From Mimachlamys varia (Eukaryota > Mollusca > Bivalvia > Pectinida > Pectinidae), in the NCBI GenBank assembly GCA_947623455.1, contig OX392540.1, positions 9,193,432 through 9,257,431 on the forward strand: DNA of 64,000 bases, in the 5' to 3' direction. Below are positions 11,355-23,042 of the stretch, in pieces. A program made the translations under genes and the position numbers. The notes under the pieces are model-generated. The model was not told the DNA's origin and did not search any database. It worked only from the letters and a program-made list of their open reading frames with translations. Within the stretch, counting starts at the first letter, position 1; each line of letters opens with the position of its first letter.

Positions 11355-11560
11355 GGGGGCCGAGTGGTTTAAGTGTTCCGACATTCTACCACTGACTAGC
11401 CCTCCACCTATGGGTTGCGGGTTTGAATCCCACATGGGGCAGTTGCCAGGTACTGACCGTAGGTCGGTGGTTTTTCTCTGGGTACTCCACCTCCAAAACC
11501 TGGCACATTTTTAAATGACCCTGGGTGTAAATAGGACGTAAAACAAAATGAAACAAACCC
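11355..11560 (+). mobile_element. tRNA-derived SINE
   Basis: The head resembles a tRNA: a box A-like GCCGAGTGGTTTAAGTG and a box B-like GGGTTTGAATCCC. It is followed by a conserved body (ACCGTAGGTCGGTGGTTTTTCTC, then CCAAAACCTGGCAC) and a tail AGGACGTAAAACAAAATGAAAC. Four more copies of this family lie in the window (17085, 24113, 32657, 39035). RNA polymerase III transcription and retroposition by a partner LINE are the known mode for SINEs. Molluscan families such as RUDI or MESINE are candidates, but I cannot assign one. Confidence 0.85.
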
Positions 11561-13172
11561 TTCATTTGTAAACTCTATCCAACCATCATTTGAGATTAGA
11601 CGGGTCAGTTTGAGGGCTTCTGTATTGGTCGCAATTACCATAGAAATTGTTAATGATCACACATTAATCAATGATCTTATAATAAGGGCGGCAGGCCTGT
11701 GGCCTGTATATCCATATATCTAAAATACTATCCAATATTATCTTTAAGTCTTGAACCAGTGACAAAAAAACTTAATCCTAAAGGTTTTGCTGAAAGACCA
11801 ATGAAACAAAGTTATTGATTACATTTGAAAATGTTCCTGTGCTAAATGTGTACCCGGGTATGTATTGAGATCTTGGTCATGGTAATTGTTATTATATATA
11901 TTCAGAATAGAAATATTAACCAGATATTACTTTAAATTTGTATTCTTTATTCTTCATTGTTCAAGGAAGGGCCTCTCACTTAGTCTTTGATTCCTCAGTG
12001 CCAGATAGTAGTTTAAACTCTGCATCTTTTTCCTTCCTTATAAAGTCGTTATAGACTTGAAATTAATTAATCTCTTGTGCTTAGCTGCATTCTCTCTTAA
12101 AACCCCTCGGAGTAATCACCTGGGTAAAGTCGCGGGGTCCCGCTCCCAGCGCGCGGTCCAGCGTTGGGGATTAAGTCTATCTGCGACTTACTACTGTGAG
12201 GTGAACACCGACAGTCCAGGATAACTGAATGTTATACACATCTATATGTGTTTTTTATGAAATATAATACAGACGTAAAACGTGTCGTGTCGTATTGTTA
12301 ACGTTCACGTCAGATCATCAGGTGAAAATGGTTAATAAAACAATTAATACGCAAGCTAACAATTGCTAAGTTAACGTATTGTATATGCGTAACACGAGGC
12401 TATAATGCAGTTGTTAAAAGAAGTCCCTTGTTTTGAAATGTTGCTTTATCATATAATCGAAAATGTTCAATGGCAAAATCCGCCGATGATTTACATTACG
12501 TAATGCGAGGTCAATAAAGGTGAAGTCAAAAGTACGGAATAAGATTGCTAATTTACTTACGTCCGTGCCAAAATGTTTTGGTATTTCAAAAACATTTTTT
12601 GAAAGGAAATATTAAGAAACAGTTAACGAAAAAAAACGCATTTGGCAAATCATTCGCTATCGTAGTGAAAGTCATGGGTCCCTTTCGCCTCCGATCTTGA
12701 CAAATGTACAAAACAAACATGGCACTCACGGATTTGGAGTCATGCTTTCAACCCTAATAATACAGAATACTTGGTCCATACCTGACTTAATTAGCTAGTC
12801 CATATTCTGCCAGAGGGTAGAAAGCGTTTGATTTTTTTACCGGCCGCGGCGGGGACCTTTGACCTACAACAAGGAGCTCTGCAGCCCAGCTAACAGGTGT
12901 CTCAAGTTATGAAAGCTTGGTTAGCTTTATTATTCTTTTTATGTGTTAATGTATTGGACAAACTCATCTATTTTGCATTTACAGAAAACTAATATATATA
13001 TATGGAACAATCTGAAACACTTTGGTCTTCTGACAGTAGGCATATTGTTAGCGGAGGTTAATTTTTGGCTAGTTTTAAATCGAAATGTTAGCGGATCTTT
13101 TGCACAAGCTTACTAAACCCATGGATGCAGCGAACTGTGACTGACGAGTGACAGCTACCCAAGAAGTCAAAC
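11561..13172. other. Non-coding stretch; no gene seen
   Basis: Contains a locally GC-rich patch at about 12130-12165 (GGGGTCCCGCTCCCAGCGCG) and otherwise AT-rich DNA. No ORF or RNA gene was recognised. Confidence 0.45.
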
Positions 13173-13321
13173 ACAGGGACCTGAGAATTTGTTACAGCTA
13201 GTTTTGGACCTATAAATTTTACATGTAACATGTTTGAGAGGTTTAGGTCAAATTTTCAAAAAATACTCTAAACACCGGCTAAAAGTCCAAAACTAGCTGT
13301 AACAAATTCTCAGGGGCCTGT
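13173..13321. mobile_element. MITE family 1, copy 3 (best preserved ends)
   Basis: The left arm ACAGGGACCTGAGAATTTG continues TTACAGCTAGTTTTGGACCT. The right arm is AGTCCAAAACTAGCTGTAAC followed by AAATTCTCAGGGGCCTGT. The arms pair for about 40 bp. The flanks share GTCAAA on each side (from 13166 and from 13323), which may be a target duplication with point changes. Confidence 0.9.
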
Positions 13322-14091
13322 TGTCAAAAGATCAAATCTCGCTAATCGTTTCCATTTATTATTTCATCTTGCAGATACGAAATGCTCTATACACACTAAA
13401 AAAACACATTATATTCTGATGAATGGAAAAAAAATAATCTTAAGATACGTGTATTTTAATCCAAACTTTTTCTTGTGTACGTACCATTATAAAACTTTTT
13501 TTTTATTCTAACAGCAAAATTGCAATAAAACACGGGAAATGGCTGAGCCCCGTACCCCTCACTCCCTTTGCCCTTCACCTATCGTCAAACATTGTTTTCA
13601 GACAATACACACAATAGTAAATTGATGATATAGGCACCGTACGATTAACTGTTGACCGTGGTTTCTCTCACCTGGCAGTCGCTTAAGATCGTGTAAAACT
13701 GTTTGCATTTAACAGGAAGGGTGGGGGGGGGGGGGGGGGTTCACCTGTGCGTAACACCTGTCAATCGAAACAGTTTGACACAATGGACAGTATCAACTAC
13801 AACACAGTTTTAACAATCCCCAGGAAACAGGTGTGAAACTTGCCCTGGGGTGTATACCCGTACAGGTGTGGCGAAAATGATGTCGTAAAATTGTCGATCC
13901 CTAACTCATTCACTCATGAAGACACACTTGAACTGGTCTCATTGAATGGTTGGAACAGTTCATTATGAAAGTTCAGGGGGGAATGACCTGTGTTCATTTA
14001 TGTACTTCAGTGTACAATTATTATCGTCGACAGCACGGGAAATTATCTATGCAAGTCCGTGTCGATACTTCTGAAGTGAGTGATGTTTTCC
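13322..14091. other. Non-coding stretch with 17-base G run
   Basis: A run of 17 G lies at 13723-13739. No gene was recognised; the 60-codon ORF starting 13950 runs into the next MITE and is not credible. Confidence 0.45.
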
Positions 14092-14253
14092 ACAGGGACC
14101 TGAGAATTTGTTACAGCCAGTTTTGGACCTAAACAAGGGTGTTTAGAGTAATTTCACACTTTTGAGGGGTTTAGATCAATTTTCGATAAAAATTCCCCCT
14201 CAATGGTCATAATAGCCTTTATAACCATTGAGGGGAGCATTTTTATCGAAAAT
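14092..14253. mobile_element. MITE family 1, copy 4, right arm lost
   Basis: The left terminal repeat ACAGGGACCTGAGAATTTG and the GTTACAGCCAGTTTTGGACC block are intact. The central hairpin is well preserved: TTTTCGATAAAAATTCCCC pairs with GGGGAGCATTTTTATCGAAA. The expected right arm is missing; sequence identity stops at about 14253, where the next foldback element begins. Confidence 0.8.
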
Positions 14254-14256
14254 TTA

Positions 14257-14726
14257 CGTGCCATAAGTCTTTCATTTTTTTTTTATTTTGCTATATATTC
14301 TTTGTATTTCCAACTTTTTTCAATGAATTTTCCTGACTTCGTTTATGAATGGATTTTGACAATTATTTGTCATTTGGTACAGAAATATACGAGGTTTCCT
14401 CTCATAATATTTATTTAATTTTCCGTTGTGTATTTATTGAGCTATACAGAATTATCTACACTGCTAATTTCCGTATAACGTTACCAAAATGACGTCAAAA
14501 TGGCGTCCCGAAAATTGGATGTTGTAAATAAATTATGATTTCTCTAATTATACATAACGGAAAACAGTGAAAATATTATGAGATGAAACAGGAAACAATT
14601 CTCTATAAGTACACAAAATTTCATAAAAAATGATCCCGAAACGAAGTCAGGAAAATTCATTGAAAAAAGTTGGAAATACAAAGAATACATAGCAAAATAA
14701 AAAAAAATTGAAAGACTTATGGCACG
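14257..14726. mobile_element. 470-bp foldback element with about 100-bp arms
   Basis: The left arm starts CGTGCCATAAGTCTTTCA and runs through TTTGTATTTCCAACTTTTTT to TTTTCCTGACTTCGTTT. The right arm is its reverse complement (ACGAAGTCAGGAAAATTCAT... ending GACTTATGGCACG). TA dinucleotides flank both ends (14255-14256 and 14727-14728), consistent with a TA target as used by Tc1/mariner-type transposases. No transposase is present. A 71-codon ORF across the left arm is incidental. Confidence 0.85.
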
Positions 14727-17084
14727 TAACTGTATATGCTTTCATCGGGATAATACGCTAAAACTGTAACATACAGCTTCATTACAGTTCAATAATGCTT
14801 CTTTGATAACGTGTGGTTGAGATCGTGTTACAGATGGCGTTGTAAATGTGTATTACGCCATGTACATAGTTCGGGGCCTGAAATGAACATTGTTTTTCAA
14901 GATATCTTCTATAAAAAGGTGCAATTTTATTAGGCCTATCACTTTCTTGTGAAACAACGCACATCTAGAACCAAATCGTGAACTGTTGGCCTGGATGGTC
15001 GGGTGAAATATTAATCTTAGAGATATATCATTTCCGTTTATATCTTACCCTGATTGGGTAAGTCCATATTCCATCCGTGAGTGAAAAGTTTTTGGACACT
15101 CAGCTGGTGCTGTCTAATGTAAGTATTTAGTTGTACGTTTCCTTTCATCAACTAGTCCTGCAAAGCCATATATAGTCTAGAGGTGTGCATATTTTTACGT
15201 CACATCAGTTTCACATTGAATTCTGTATTCAAGTTTGGGAAATCGATTGTTCTGCTTTGTTTAAAATAGGTTTAATTCCACTCGCAGGTAGAACATTATC
15301 TATCGCTGTTCTAGGTAATGTTAAAGTGATAATCCACTACAAAGATTTTGTTATCATGATGGCCCTGTGTGGTTAAACCAATTTCATATATTTCGTTAAA
15401 CCACAGGGACATGTATAGACTTATGATAAAAAATTGTGACAAATATATATATATATGTGTGTGTTAACACATGTCCTGTGGATACTTGGGTGTTTGTGTG
15501 AATTTTTGTTGAATTATAATCTTTATACTGGGGTGAACAATGACATTTGAAAAAACATTACAGGTGAAACATTGGACAACTCAGGATGGCTTTAAACTTT
15601 CGGTGTCAAGCTCGATGACGTAAACGTTTTTGTTTTGACGAAAAAACCCCCCAAATTAACATTGAATTCAATGTGAAGATGACGTAACGTGACAAACGTC
15701 ACTGTATTATGAACAAAAAAGGAAAACAAGAAATAACACAACTGATTTTCTAATCAGATTAAAAAATAAACATGCAAAAATAGTGCAAGACCAGTTAGAC
15801 AGGGACTTGATTTTTTTGCACAAATAGCGATAGCAATAAATGGTCGATCTTTTATTGGAGTAATTAATGAATACTGTTTCAGAAGTTGATGCATAACCAT
15901 AACAGGTTTGGTGAGTCTTTCGTTTTTTCTTGATATTTGTCTTTGACGTCAACACAGGTATGTACTTATAAGAAATGTGGCGAGGTCTTGTTCGTCTTCC
16001 GTATGTGTCGAGGGCGTATCTTCTTTCCTTTTTCCAATCACCTGACCAACAAAAATATTTTTGAATTAACTGTAACAATTCGCAATTATATATGTAAACA
16101 CAATATAGGTAAAATAACTGTTTTATGATAAGCTTCATACATACTTACACTCACGAAACGTTGAAAATTAAATGATTTTAAACGAAAGTATGTAAAAATA
16201 ACGCTTTATGCGCACTCCCGTTTGTCATGTACCCTTTTTGCCCTCATTCATTCATCCATCCCCTTTAAATACCGTTTCAAATTGTCAATGAGCTGGATCC
16301 GAATCGAAATACTTCTTGTCATGGTAATAGGCATTCCACTTTTAATAATAATTAGGCAAGTGTCGCTGAGATTTCAACACATGAGGGTCATTAGTATTGA
16401 TTATTGGATAAGGATTCGGACACAATAAAATGTGTCTGGCTGCTCGGTACTGGTTACATTTGATCAAGGGTGATTAACTTGATACCCGTTAGGCTTTCAT
16501 TAATTTCATAAAGGTTAAAGCGTTACGCCGCCATTTTGATTATGATTCAATATTACAGAACATGTAAATAAATCAAAGTACTGAAAGTACTGAAGACACA
16601 AACGAATTGGACCAGTATATGTCCATATTATATTATAGAAAATGATCTGAATCCTAGTTTATAGACAGGCGATTCAAATTAAGCACTAGGTACAGGGCAA
16701 TTCAATATGGCAGAGGCATTTTTACCAAAACTTATTTTACCAAAAGGAATTAGTCCCTTTTTCCAAACTGTTTACAACCTGGGGTTTGTTTCAGTTTTCA
16801 GATCAAATAAGTGTTTGTGTTGTACTGTTTTATAGTTGTTTTCAATACGAAAACAACTATGAATTTCATTGGGATGACGTCACACAGTGAATGATGACAT
16901 TACGTCTTGGCACCTTCCGCTGCATAGACTTGCACAGTAGCCAATTATTTTCAACAGTAGTGTTCTTTTCACTGCCTCCAGTCGTTCCCGACTAGTCATC
17001 CCTCCAAATGCTATTCAGTCTGCATTGCAACATTTATTAGCAAATAGTTATAAGATTACATAATCACTATTTATAATTAAGAAA
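14727..17084. other. Non-coding stretch with two small palindromes
   Basis: There are palindromes at 15362-15409 (CCCTGTGTGGTTAAAC facing GTTAAACCACAGGG) and 16832-16860 (ATAGTTGTTTTC facing GAAAACAACTAT). A 143-codon minus-strand ORF at 15707-16138 has low-complexity, AT-driven composition and no recognisable domain, so it is not called. No RNA gene was seen. Confidence 0.45.
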
Positions 17085-17320
17085 GGGGCTGTGGTGGCCC
17101 TGGGGTTAATTAAGGTGTTCCGACATTCTACCACTAGCCCTCCACCTCTGGGTTGCGAGTTCAAATCCCACGTAGGGCAGTTGCCAGGTACAAGTACTAG
17201 TACTGACCATAGGTTGGTGGTTTTTCTCCGGATACTCAGGCTTTCCTCCACCTTCAAAACCTGGCACGTCCTTAAATGAACCTGGCTGTTAACAGGACGC
17301 AAAACAAAATAAACAAAACC
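17085..17320 (+). mobile_element. tRNA-derived SINE, second copy
   Basis: Same family as 11355-11560, with the TTCCGACATTCTACCACTAG block, box B-like GAGTTCAAATCCC, body GGTTGGTGGTTTTTCTCC, and tail GGACGCAAAACAAAATAAAC. It contains a short extra ACAAGTACTAGTACTG segment relative to the others. Confidence 0.85.
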
Positions 17321-17427
17321 AACTTAATTAAGATGCATATATAATGATGTAATTTTAGAATTCATAAATTCAAATGAATGGCTATAACTTTGAAGAAACA
17401 AACAACATCAATACATGAACCATACAC

Positions 17428-17433
17428 TTTATT
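17428..17433 (-). promoter_or_regulatory. Possible poly(A) signal, minus strand
   Basis: TTTATT on the plus strand reads AATAAA on the minus strand, about 220 bp beyond the stop codon of the candidate terminal exon at 17653-17751. The hexamer is common by chance in AT-rich DNA. Confidence 0.25.
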
Positions 17434-17652
17434 TTCACATTTAGCAATAAATAACATCAAGTAACAGTTAAAATCAGAGCTTTGTTTTCATGTCAGAATC
17501 TGTCAATTTCTCAAGATCATATCAAGAATGCAAACATCTTTCATTATCTATTAATTTGTTCAAGTATGAAATTGGCAGATTATGTAACACTTTCCTGAAT
17601 TGCTCCTAGTAATGTAAATATTAATTTTATATAATGAAGTTTGCTGAAAAAG

Positions 17653-17751
17653 TTACAGTTGTGGATTTCTTAAACTGTCCATTTGGCATTTCTGTATTTC
17701 ATTTTGTTGTCGCCCTCGAGCTCGAAGCTCTTTCTCAATGTGGTTCCATGG
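17653..17751 (-). CDS. Candidate terminal coding exon, unknown gene
   Basis: Read on the minus strand, a possible acceptor ending AACAG at 17752 is followed by 32 codons and a stop (17655-17653). The peptide starts PWNHIEKELRARGRQQ and is charged and helical in character, unlike the AT-driven peptides of nearby chance ORFs. An AATAAA lies about 220 bp downstream. An alternative acceptor at 17770 would introduce an in-frame stop, so it is disfavoured. No internal exons were identified. A minus-strand donor-like GTAAGT (plus-strand ACTTAC) near 19445 could belong to an upstream exon, but the link is speculative. Confidence 0.3.
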   Translation of the reverse strand, partial: PWNHIEKELRARGRQQNEIQKCQMDSLRNPQL

Positions 17752-17771
17752 CTGTTGTCAACTTGTCACCT

Positions 17772-19299
17772 GTAAATTAAATGAAAATATTATTAATTGA
17801 TACAGAAGACAAGACAGAAAAGACATGTTTCCATTTAATTTCATATAGATTACCAGGTTTGTAATATAACGATGGTTTACATCATACAACATATCTGTCA
17901 CATAATCTAGGTTGATGTAGATACTGAGTTTCAACTGCTGCTGTACCGGTAACCACATAAGCATTCATCTTGAATATTGCTGATATCAGTTATTACTTAA
18001 TCTTAACTAAATCTATAAATATAATAAGTTATTACTATTAGGCTTGATTTTCGCCTCAAGTTTTGCCGAAAGTTACGTATTTTGGGCCTTCAAAAGAAAA
18101 ATGCATTTACGATGAACCCGGTTGTCATAATCACTTTTTGATCAGTTGATTTACACTTGCAGATTGCGACAATCGATTGTGTTTCATTCATTTTAATTGA
18201 CCATCGGTAAAAAAATTGTACTGATCGAACACGCCTTTTGTTTTTTCATTTGAATGCACCTAATGGGAGATCATTCCTATCAACATGTACATTTTTAAAA
18301 AGAAAACGGCGGACAAAAAACAGTCTGAACAGGTCTAATTAGACATTCAATCATCCAGGGGGAAAAATTTGCAAAAAAAATTAAAAGAACAGCGGCGAAG
18401 TTCACCATTGAACTGTCTTATTAAATATTACAACCCAAATGTATTTGATATTAAGAAGTGGTTATATATTGTCAAAGTATGTTACTAGACCTAATATGTT
18501 ACATGTTATTATTTGTTATCCTCAAGCTGCAGATGATTTCCTACAGAGAACGATAACACAACTAAAACAACAGCCATCAATTTCGGTTTATTTTTGTATT
18601 ACAAAATTGTCCGAGATTACGACTAATATGTTATTAAAGAAATGTTATTACAGTTGTTCCTATTACATCAATACATTATGTTTTTTGTTGTTATAATTTT
18701 TTTTTGCATAGCTTTTTAACTGAAATGAAATGGTGGACATAATTTTGTCAAATTGTCATGCAACTGGATAAAAAAAAATGAATCAAAAAGTTGTTCAAAA
18801 CACACTGTAAAAGTGGGAATATATGATTTCCATTTCCTTTAATATCTTTGGTTAAATTCAGCAATCAGTCGATAGATATACCACTTCCTTCATTTCTATT
18901 GCAAAATGTTGTTTAAGAGTTACTGCCCTTTGACCATCCGTGAAGAGGATCAAATTAAAACTGACAGTCACGGTAAAAGCGAAAACTTCCGATATGCATT
19001 CTGTAAAAGCATATAATATATAGTTCTAAAAGGCTATCGTAAGTATACAGCAGTCCATTTGACATTTCGAAACTCAATAGAGTGGGAAATTAGGGCTGAA
19101 GTCGTTACGTTTTTAACTTGTAAACAAACAACAATCGTGTTATGCGTACTGCACTGTGTATGCCGTCACCGTGATATTGACGGGACGCGCTTTTATACCA
19201 GGGTCTTTATATACAAACTTCACAAATCATATGCAAGTACATATTTTAAAGAACGACACATCTGACAGTCCGAGATCTAGGGTTACTTATCTTCCTTTT
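17772..19299. other. Non-coding stretch; possible intron of a minus-strand gene
   Basis: No gene was recognised. If the exon at 17653-17751 is real, this may be intronic. Confidence 0.35.
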
Positions 19300-19600
19300 A
19301 TTTTGTTGACATAACTGAAAGATGGCGGACACAAAAGGATGCTGGATTGGTGATTTCAAATGTACAAAATAACAACGACATTCTGTTGAAACTTACAAAA
19401 AATCTATAACCTGTCTAGTAACATGAGACCGAGAAATTCAACACTTACGTTTCTAGATGTCGATGATGCAAAAGAGCTTGAGGAAAAGTAGATTTTTCTT
19501 CCGGGTCACAGGTAAACAGCAATATGGCGCCAGAGAAAAGCGGATAGGGGGATATCGTTCCGCGGGAAATGCAACGCGCACATGTGTTACGCAACCTCGA
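19300..19600. promoter_or_regulatory. Promoter-like patch
   Basis: A relatively CpG-richer patch carries AAGATGGCGG (19319), a TTCCGGGTCA ETS-like word (19499), ATGGCGCC (19525) and CGCGGGAAAT (19561). The ATG at 19322 opens only a 16-codon frame. A donor-like GTAAGT on the minus strand (plus-strand ACTTAC near 19445) would fit a leader exon transcribed leftward. All of this is motif-level inference. Confidence 0.2.
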
Positions 19601-21642
19601 TAGAATAATTCCAAATTACATAACTCTGAACATGCAATTTGTAAATGATGTTCTACTGCTTTGTCATATATTTTACGAAACGAAAGCGTGACTTTTCAGT
19701 CAGCAAGAAAAGGAACTATTTTCTTTTGCGATTACATATGTTTGTGAAGTGGCAATGGTAGCTTGAGCCAAGACGAGAAAATGTAAAAAAGACAATCGTT
19801 GTCCTGTTCGCTTCAAAAATACTACGAACTAAAAGCTGATTTTTTTTTATAGAACAAATTTACTGAACTTTTTTTTCTATCATGAAGTTGAACAAGTTTT
19901 AACATATATTTACTGCATAAAATAACGGAGTTACTGTAGAGCAATGTTGTGATTGGTCAAAACGAAGTGTCCGCCAGAGGGCATCGTAGATTTTGTCGCC
20001 TACCTCCCAGGGTAATACCAATGACTCAAACTTACGTTTGTGTCAAAAACGGTAATATTACATTTATTAGGCGTCACATGTACTAGATAAGCTCCTCCCA
20101 CATCTGACATAGGAGCTCGATAGACGTTTCAGACAAATCAGTCCCATTGGCGGATTTGATGATTAATGAGAACTTGCACACCAGACCAACCACAAGCGGA
20201 TAACGAAACAAATCTACACACACATTAAAAGTTCATGAGCAGGTTTGCTCTGTATATACCTGGAAATCCCCGCATTCTCATAATGGTGCGACATAAATAT
20301 TAGACCTTATTTTAGTCCGAATACCACGGAATTGGATGCTATCTAAATCCGATCTAAAACCGGTCGAAGGTGACCCGAAAATAGAATTTAAGCATACACC
20401 GCTCTGTGTATCTAACATTTCAATCTCAAATATTAATCTTATATGACTCCATCTTGAGAACTTCTTACAAATGTACGTAAAAATCAGTCTCTTGTCAATC
20501 AGCATTATCAGCACGTTCGAGACGAACGTTTGATGTTGTGTTAATTTAATAAAAATGCTCAAAATAATATGAAGAATCACGGAATTATGCTATCGAAGTC
20601 GATGTACAACTACAATTACAGTTAACGAATGAAAACCAGATCATGAAAAATTATACAAGCATGTTTTTATTGAGACAAACACATACAAAGCATTTGATCG
20701 GCAGTGAATATTACCGTGTTCACTGTATCAATGGAAAAATTACGTGAACATTTACAGATAAACTAATGCAAACCACATAGTCACAAATGTTTTATACGTA
20801 TACATACGTCATACAAAGCATGGACAGTTTTAATCACAGTGTTAAATGGAAAGATTACGCGTACAGTTGCAGAAAACGAATGATAGTAAATACCACTTGG
20901 AACTTAGGCTGTCGTGTCGCTCTCCAGTATACACCAACGGAAGCCATACAGTGGCTGTCAAAGACGTGTGCAGTGAGGCGTGAAGTCGTCAGCTCAATAG
21001 GTGAGTTGCCTGAGGCAGTACTTGCTACTGCAAAAGATTTAACTTTGTAACCTAAAACTTGTGTACACAATGTACTATCGAAACGTGTACGTACAACAAA
21101 GGAATTAGAAAGCAATCTAATATAATTTCGTGGTACATCAAAACATCCTAATGATGGGATTAGCATTCATAACTTTGTTACACTAACATAACATCTCTGT
21201 GAAAGGAACTTGGCATGTTTGTGTGTGCTCCAATGCATGTAAGTCGACCCGGCGTACGGCCGTGGCCGTAACCATGGCGAGATCTTGGTCACTGCCAGTC
21301 GTGTGTACAGGTAAACTAGCTGCTCTATCAGTTTGGTCACGTGGTCAAATCGAACCTTGTTGAATTTTACCGGACCGTTGTTGATTCTTATCGGGACATT
21401 AGTGACTATTATCGAGCATTAGTGATGTTAATAATTTTTGTTGAGTGTCATCGCTAATTGGTGAATAAACATGGTTTTAGTTGAATCACCTCGCCCCTCG
21501 GTGAATACCCTAGTGATTTGTTGAAATCCTCATATATTTACGAGTAGCATCAACAAAAGCTATTCCCTAGTGGTTACAGCCATGAGAAATGCAAGCACAA
21601 GTTATATGGGTCTTTTAATACTCTGAGACTGGTGTATAGTGG
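19601..21642. other. Non-coding stretch; no gene seen
   Basis: Overlapping ORFs on both strands at 20787-21166 (87 and 103 codons) and a 100-codon minus-strand ORF at 20278-20580 have no recognisable domains. Around 21340-21500 phrases like GTTGATT/GTTGAATTTTACC recur loosely. No RNA gene or element end was seen until the TTAA at 21643. Confidence 0.4.
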
Positions 21643-21840
21643 TTAACTCTTTACCACTCATAAGCGTGTCTGGACGCCTGTCCGTTATTTCCACAGAAGC
21701 GTGTCTGGACGCATGCATCGTATTTACTCACAAGCGACCGAGAACGCATGGCCATGTTTTCCGCGGAAGCGTGTTTCCCCGTGTACCTATTTATAAACTA
21801 AATATCTCGGCCACTGTACATGACTGGGTTGAATGACGCA
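21643..21840 (+). mobile_element. piggyBac-type 5' terminus and subterminal repeats
   Basis: TTAA at 21643-21646 is followed by CTCTTTACCACTCATAAGCG. PiggyBac elements target TTAA and many begin with a C-rich CCCTTT-like end, so this fits as a slightly altered 5' end. Inside it, AAGCGTGTCTGGACGC occurs at about 21663 and 21697, with diverged versions AAGCGACCGAGAACGC and AAGCGTGTTTCCC further on. Such subterminal repeats are typical of transposase binding regions. The matching 3' end is absent, because the element is truncated at 22460. Confidence 0.6.
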
Positions 21841-21937
21841 TACCTGCGTGTAGCTCTGTGATTGGTCAATATAATTAGATACTTTTTATAGATCATCACC
21901 TTGACCTTGTGACGTAATTCAGTCAAGAAATCGCAAA

Positions 21938-22460
21938 ATGTCAACTTGTGAAAGCGTGGCTAGAAACGTAATGGCGGCCGAGCCGGGAACAAATTCCAAT
22001 GAGGAAATTTTCAACTCTGACGATTCAGATTCAGATAGATTTTATGGTTTTTCAAACAAGAAGGATTCAGGCATTGAAAGTGATGTAGTTTTTAGTAGTG
22101 ACAGTGACTCAGGTTGGCGATGAGAGCGACGAAGACAACCCGGAAGCGTTCAACCCTACTCACTGCTACGGCGATCAACCGTGTGAACTTAACGATGTTA
22201 TTGTTCATGCTTTTCCGCAAGAAACTCGACCAGTATTGCGTGATGGTTTTAATATTGATACTACTACAGTACACCTTTAGATTAGTTTTATCTCGTCTTT
22301 AAGCCAGAAAGTTCGGTAGATATCGTGGATATACTAATGATTACACCCGGCGGAAATGTGAGAAAAAGGGTTGAGAAGATCAGATATGGTACACTACATT
22401 ACAGAAAACGAAACGAAATGTCTGCCTGCCAATGCTTATCTTTATGGGAGTATTTCAATT
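21938..22460 (+). pseudogene. piggyBac-like transposase, 5' fragment, frameshifted
   Basis: The ATG at 21938 starts an acidic N-terminus (EEIFNSDDSDSDRF...) of the type common in piggyBac transposases. The reading frame breaks near 22095-22120 (continuing as DESDEDNPEAFNPTHCYGDQ in another frame) and again near 22275. A third frame then carries GYTNDYTRRKCEKKG, a stop, and a segment ending LPMLIFMGVFQL. Order and character match the start of the piggyBac transposase domain: an IDT..L.FFRLF-like helix, then the W..T..E....FLG..I.MG region. Two frameshifts and an in-frame stop make it non-functional. It ends abruptly at the junction with Mutator-like sequence at 22461. The catalytic domain is absent. 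The family call is by pattern recognition. Confidence 0.6.
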
Positions 22461-23042
22461 AGTGGAGACTGTTCGAAATGTCGGAGGAACTCTTATGTGT
22501 GCGGAGGAGGAATAAAGACAAGCTGGTGGGTGAAATCGAACAATCTGCAGTCTATGAAAATTACAAAACTAAACATGGACAACAATGACAAGAAACTGTT
22601 AGAAGAAATACTTCTAATGAAGTTAGGAGAAGGGGCTATCTCAGCCATGACATTCAACACCAACACTCAGAGGAACGAGGCTTGCAACAAGTTTGTTAAC
22701 GAAAGTTCACCAAAAAACTTACACTGCTCCAGGAACGCCATATCTGCAACAGCGGCAGCAGTTCATCGCTTCAACCACGGAAGGGTTAACTCGGCACTGA
22801 CCAAACTGGAACATGTCAAGTGTCCATTACCCAGGGGAGGCAAGTGTGCTAGGGTGCTGAAACAAATAAGCAAGGAACTTGAATACAAGGCTTCCTATGA
22901 CAAGAAAGTGACAACAAAAAGACGACGGTGTTTCAATAAGAAAAATGACTTGGCCAATTTTTTCGAGTACAAGAAAAATTCAAAAGTAAGGCCGGATTAC
23001 CGTAAAGGCCACTTGGATAAGAAACCGAAATTGAAAGTGTAA
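22461..23042 (+). pseudogene. Mutator-like transposase, 3' fragment (unit A)
   Basis: Identity with the complete gene at 29558-31579 begins at AGTGGAGACTG and covers residues 481-673. It keeps the cysteine cluster GDCSKC and the E of the NEACNK motif (residue 553 of the full protein), but lacks both catalytic aspartates. An ATG at 22371 in the upstream piggyBac remnant, out of the piggyBac frame, happens to open a 223-codon chimeric frame: 30 foreign codons plus this fragment. At residue 586 it has H where the complete copy has Q. It is probably inactive. The sequence is otherwise almost identical to the other units, so the truncation is recent. Confidence 0.85.

Noticed and set aside
15707..16138. 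143-codon ORF on the minus strand
   Set aside because: Low-complexity composition driven by AT content, no recognisable domain or conserved neighbour. An ORF this long is plausible by chance in 64 kb of AT-rich DNA.
20787..21166. Overlapping ORFs of 87 (plus) and 103 (minus) codons
   Set aside because: Both strands are open over the same bases with no recognisable family.
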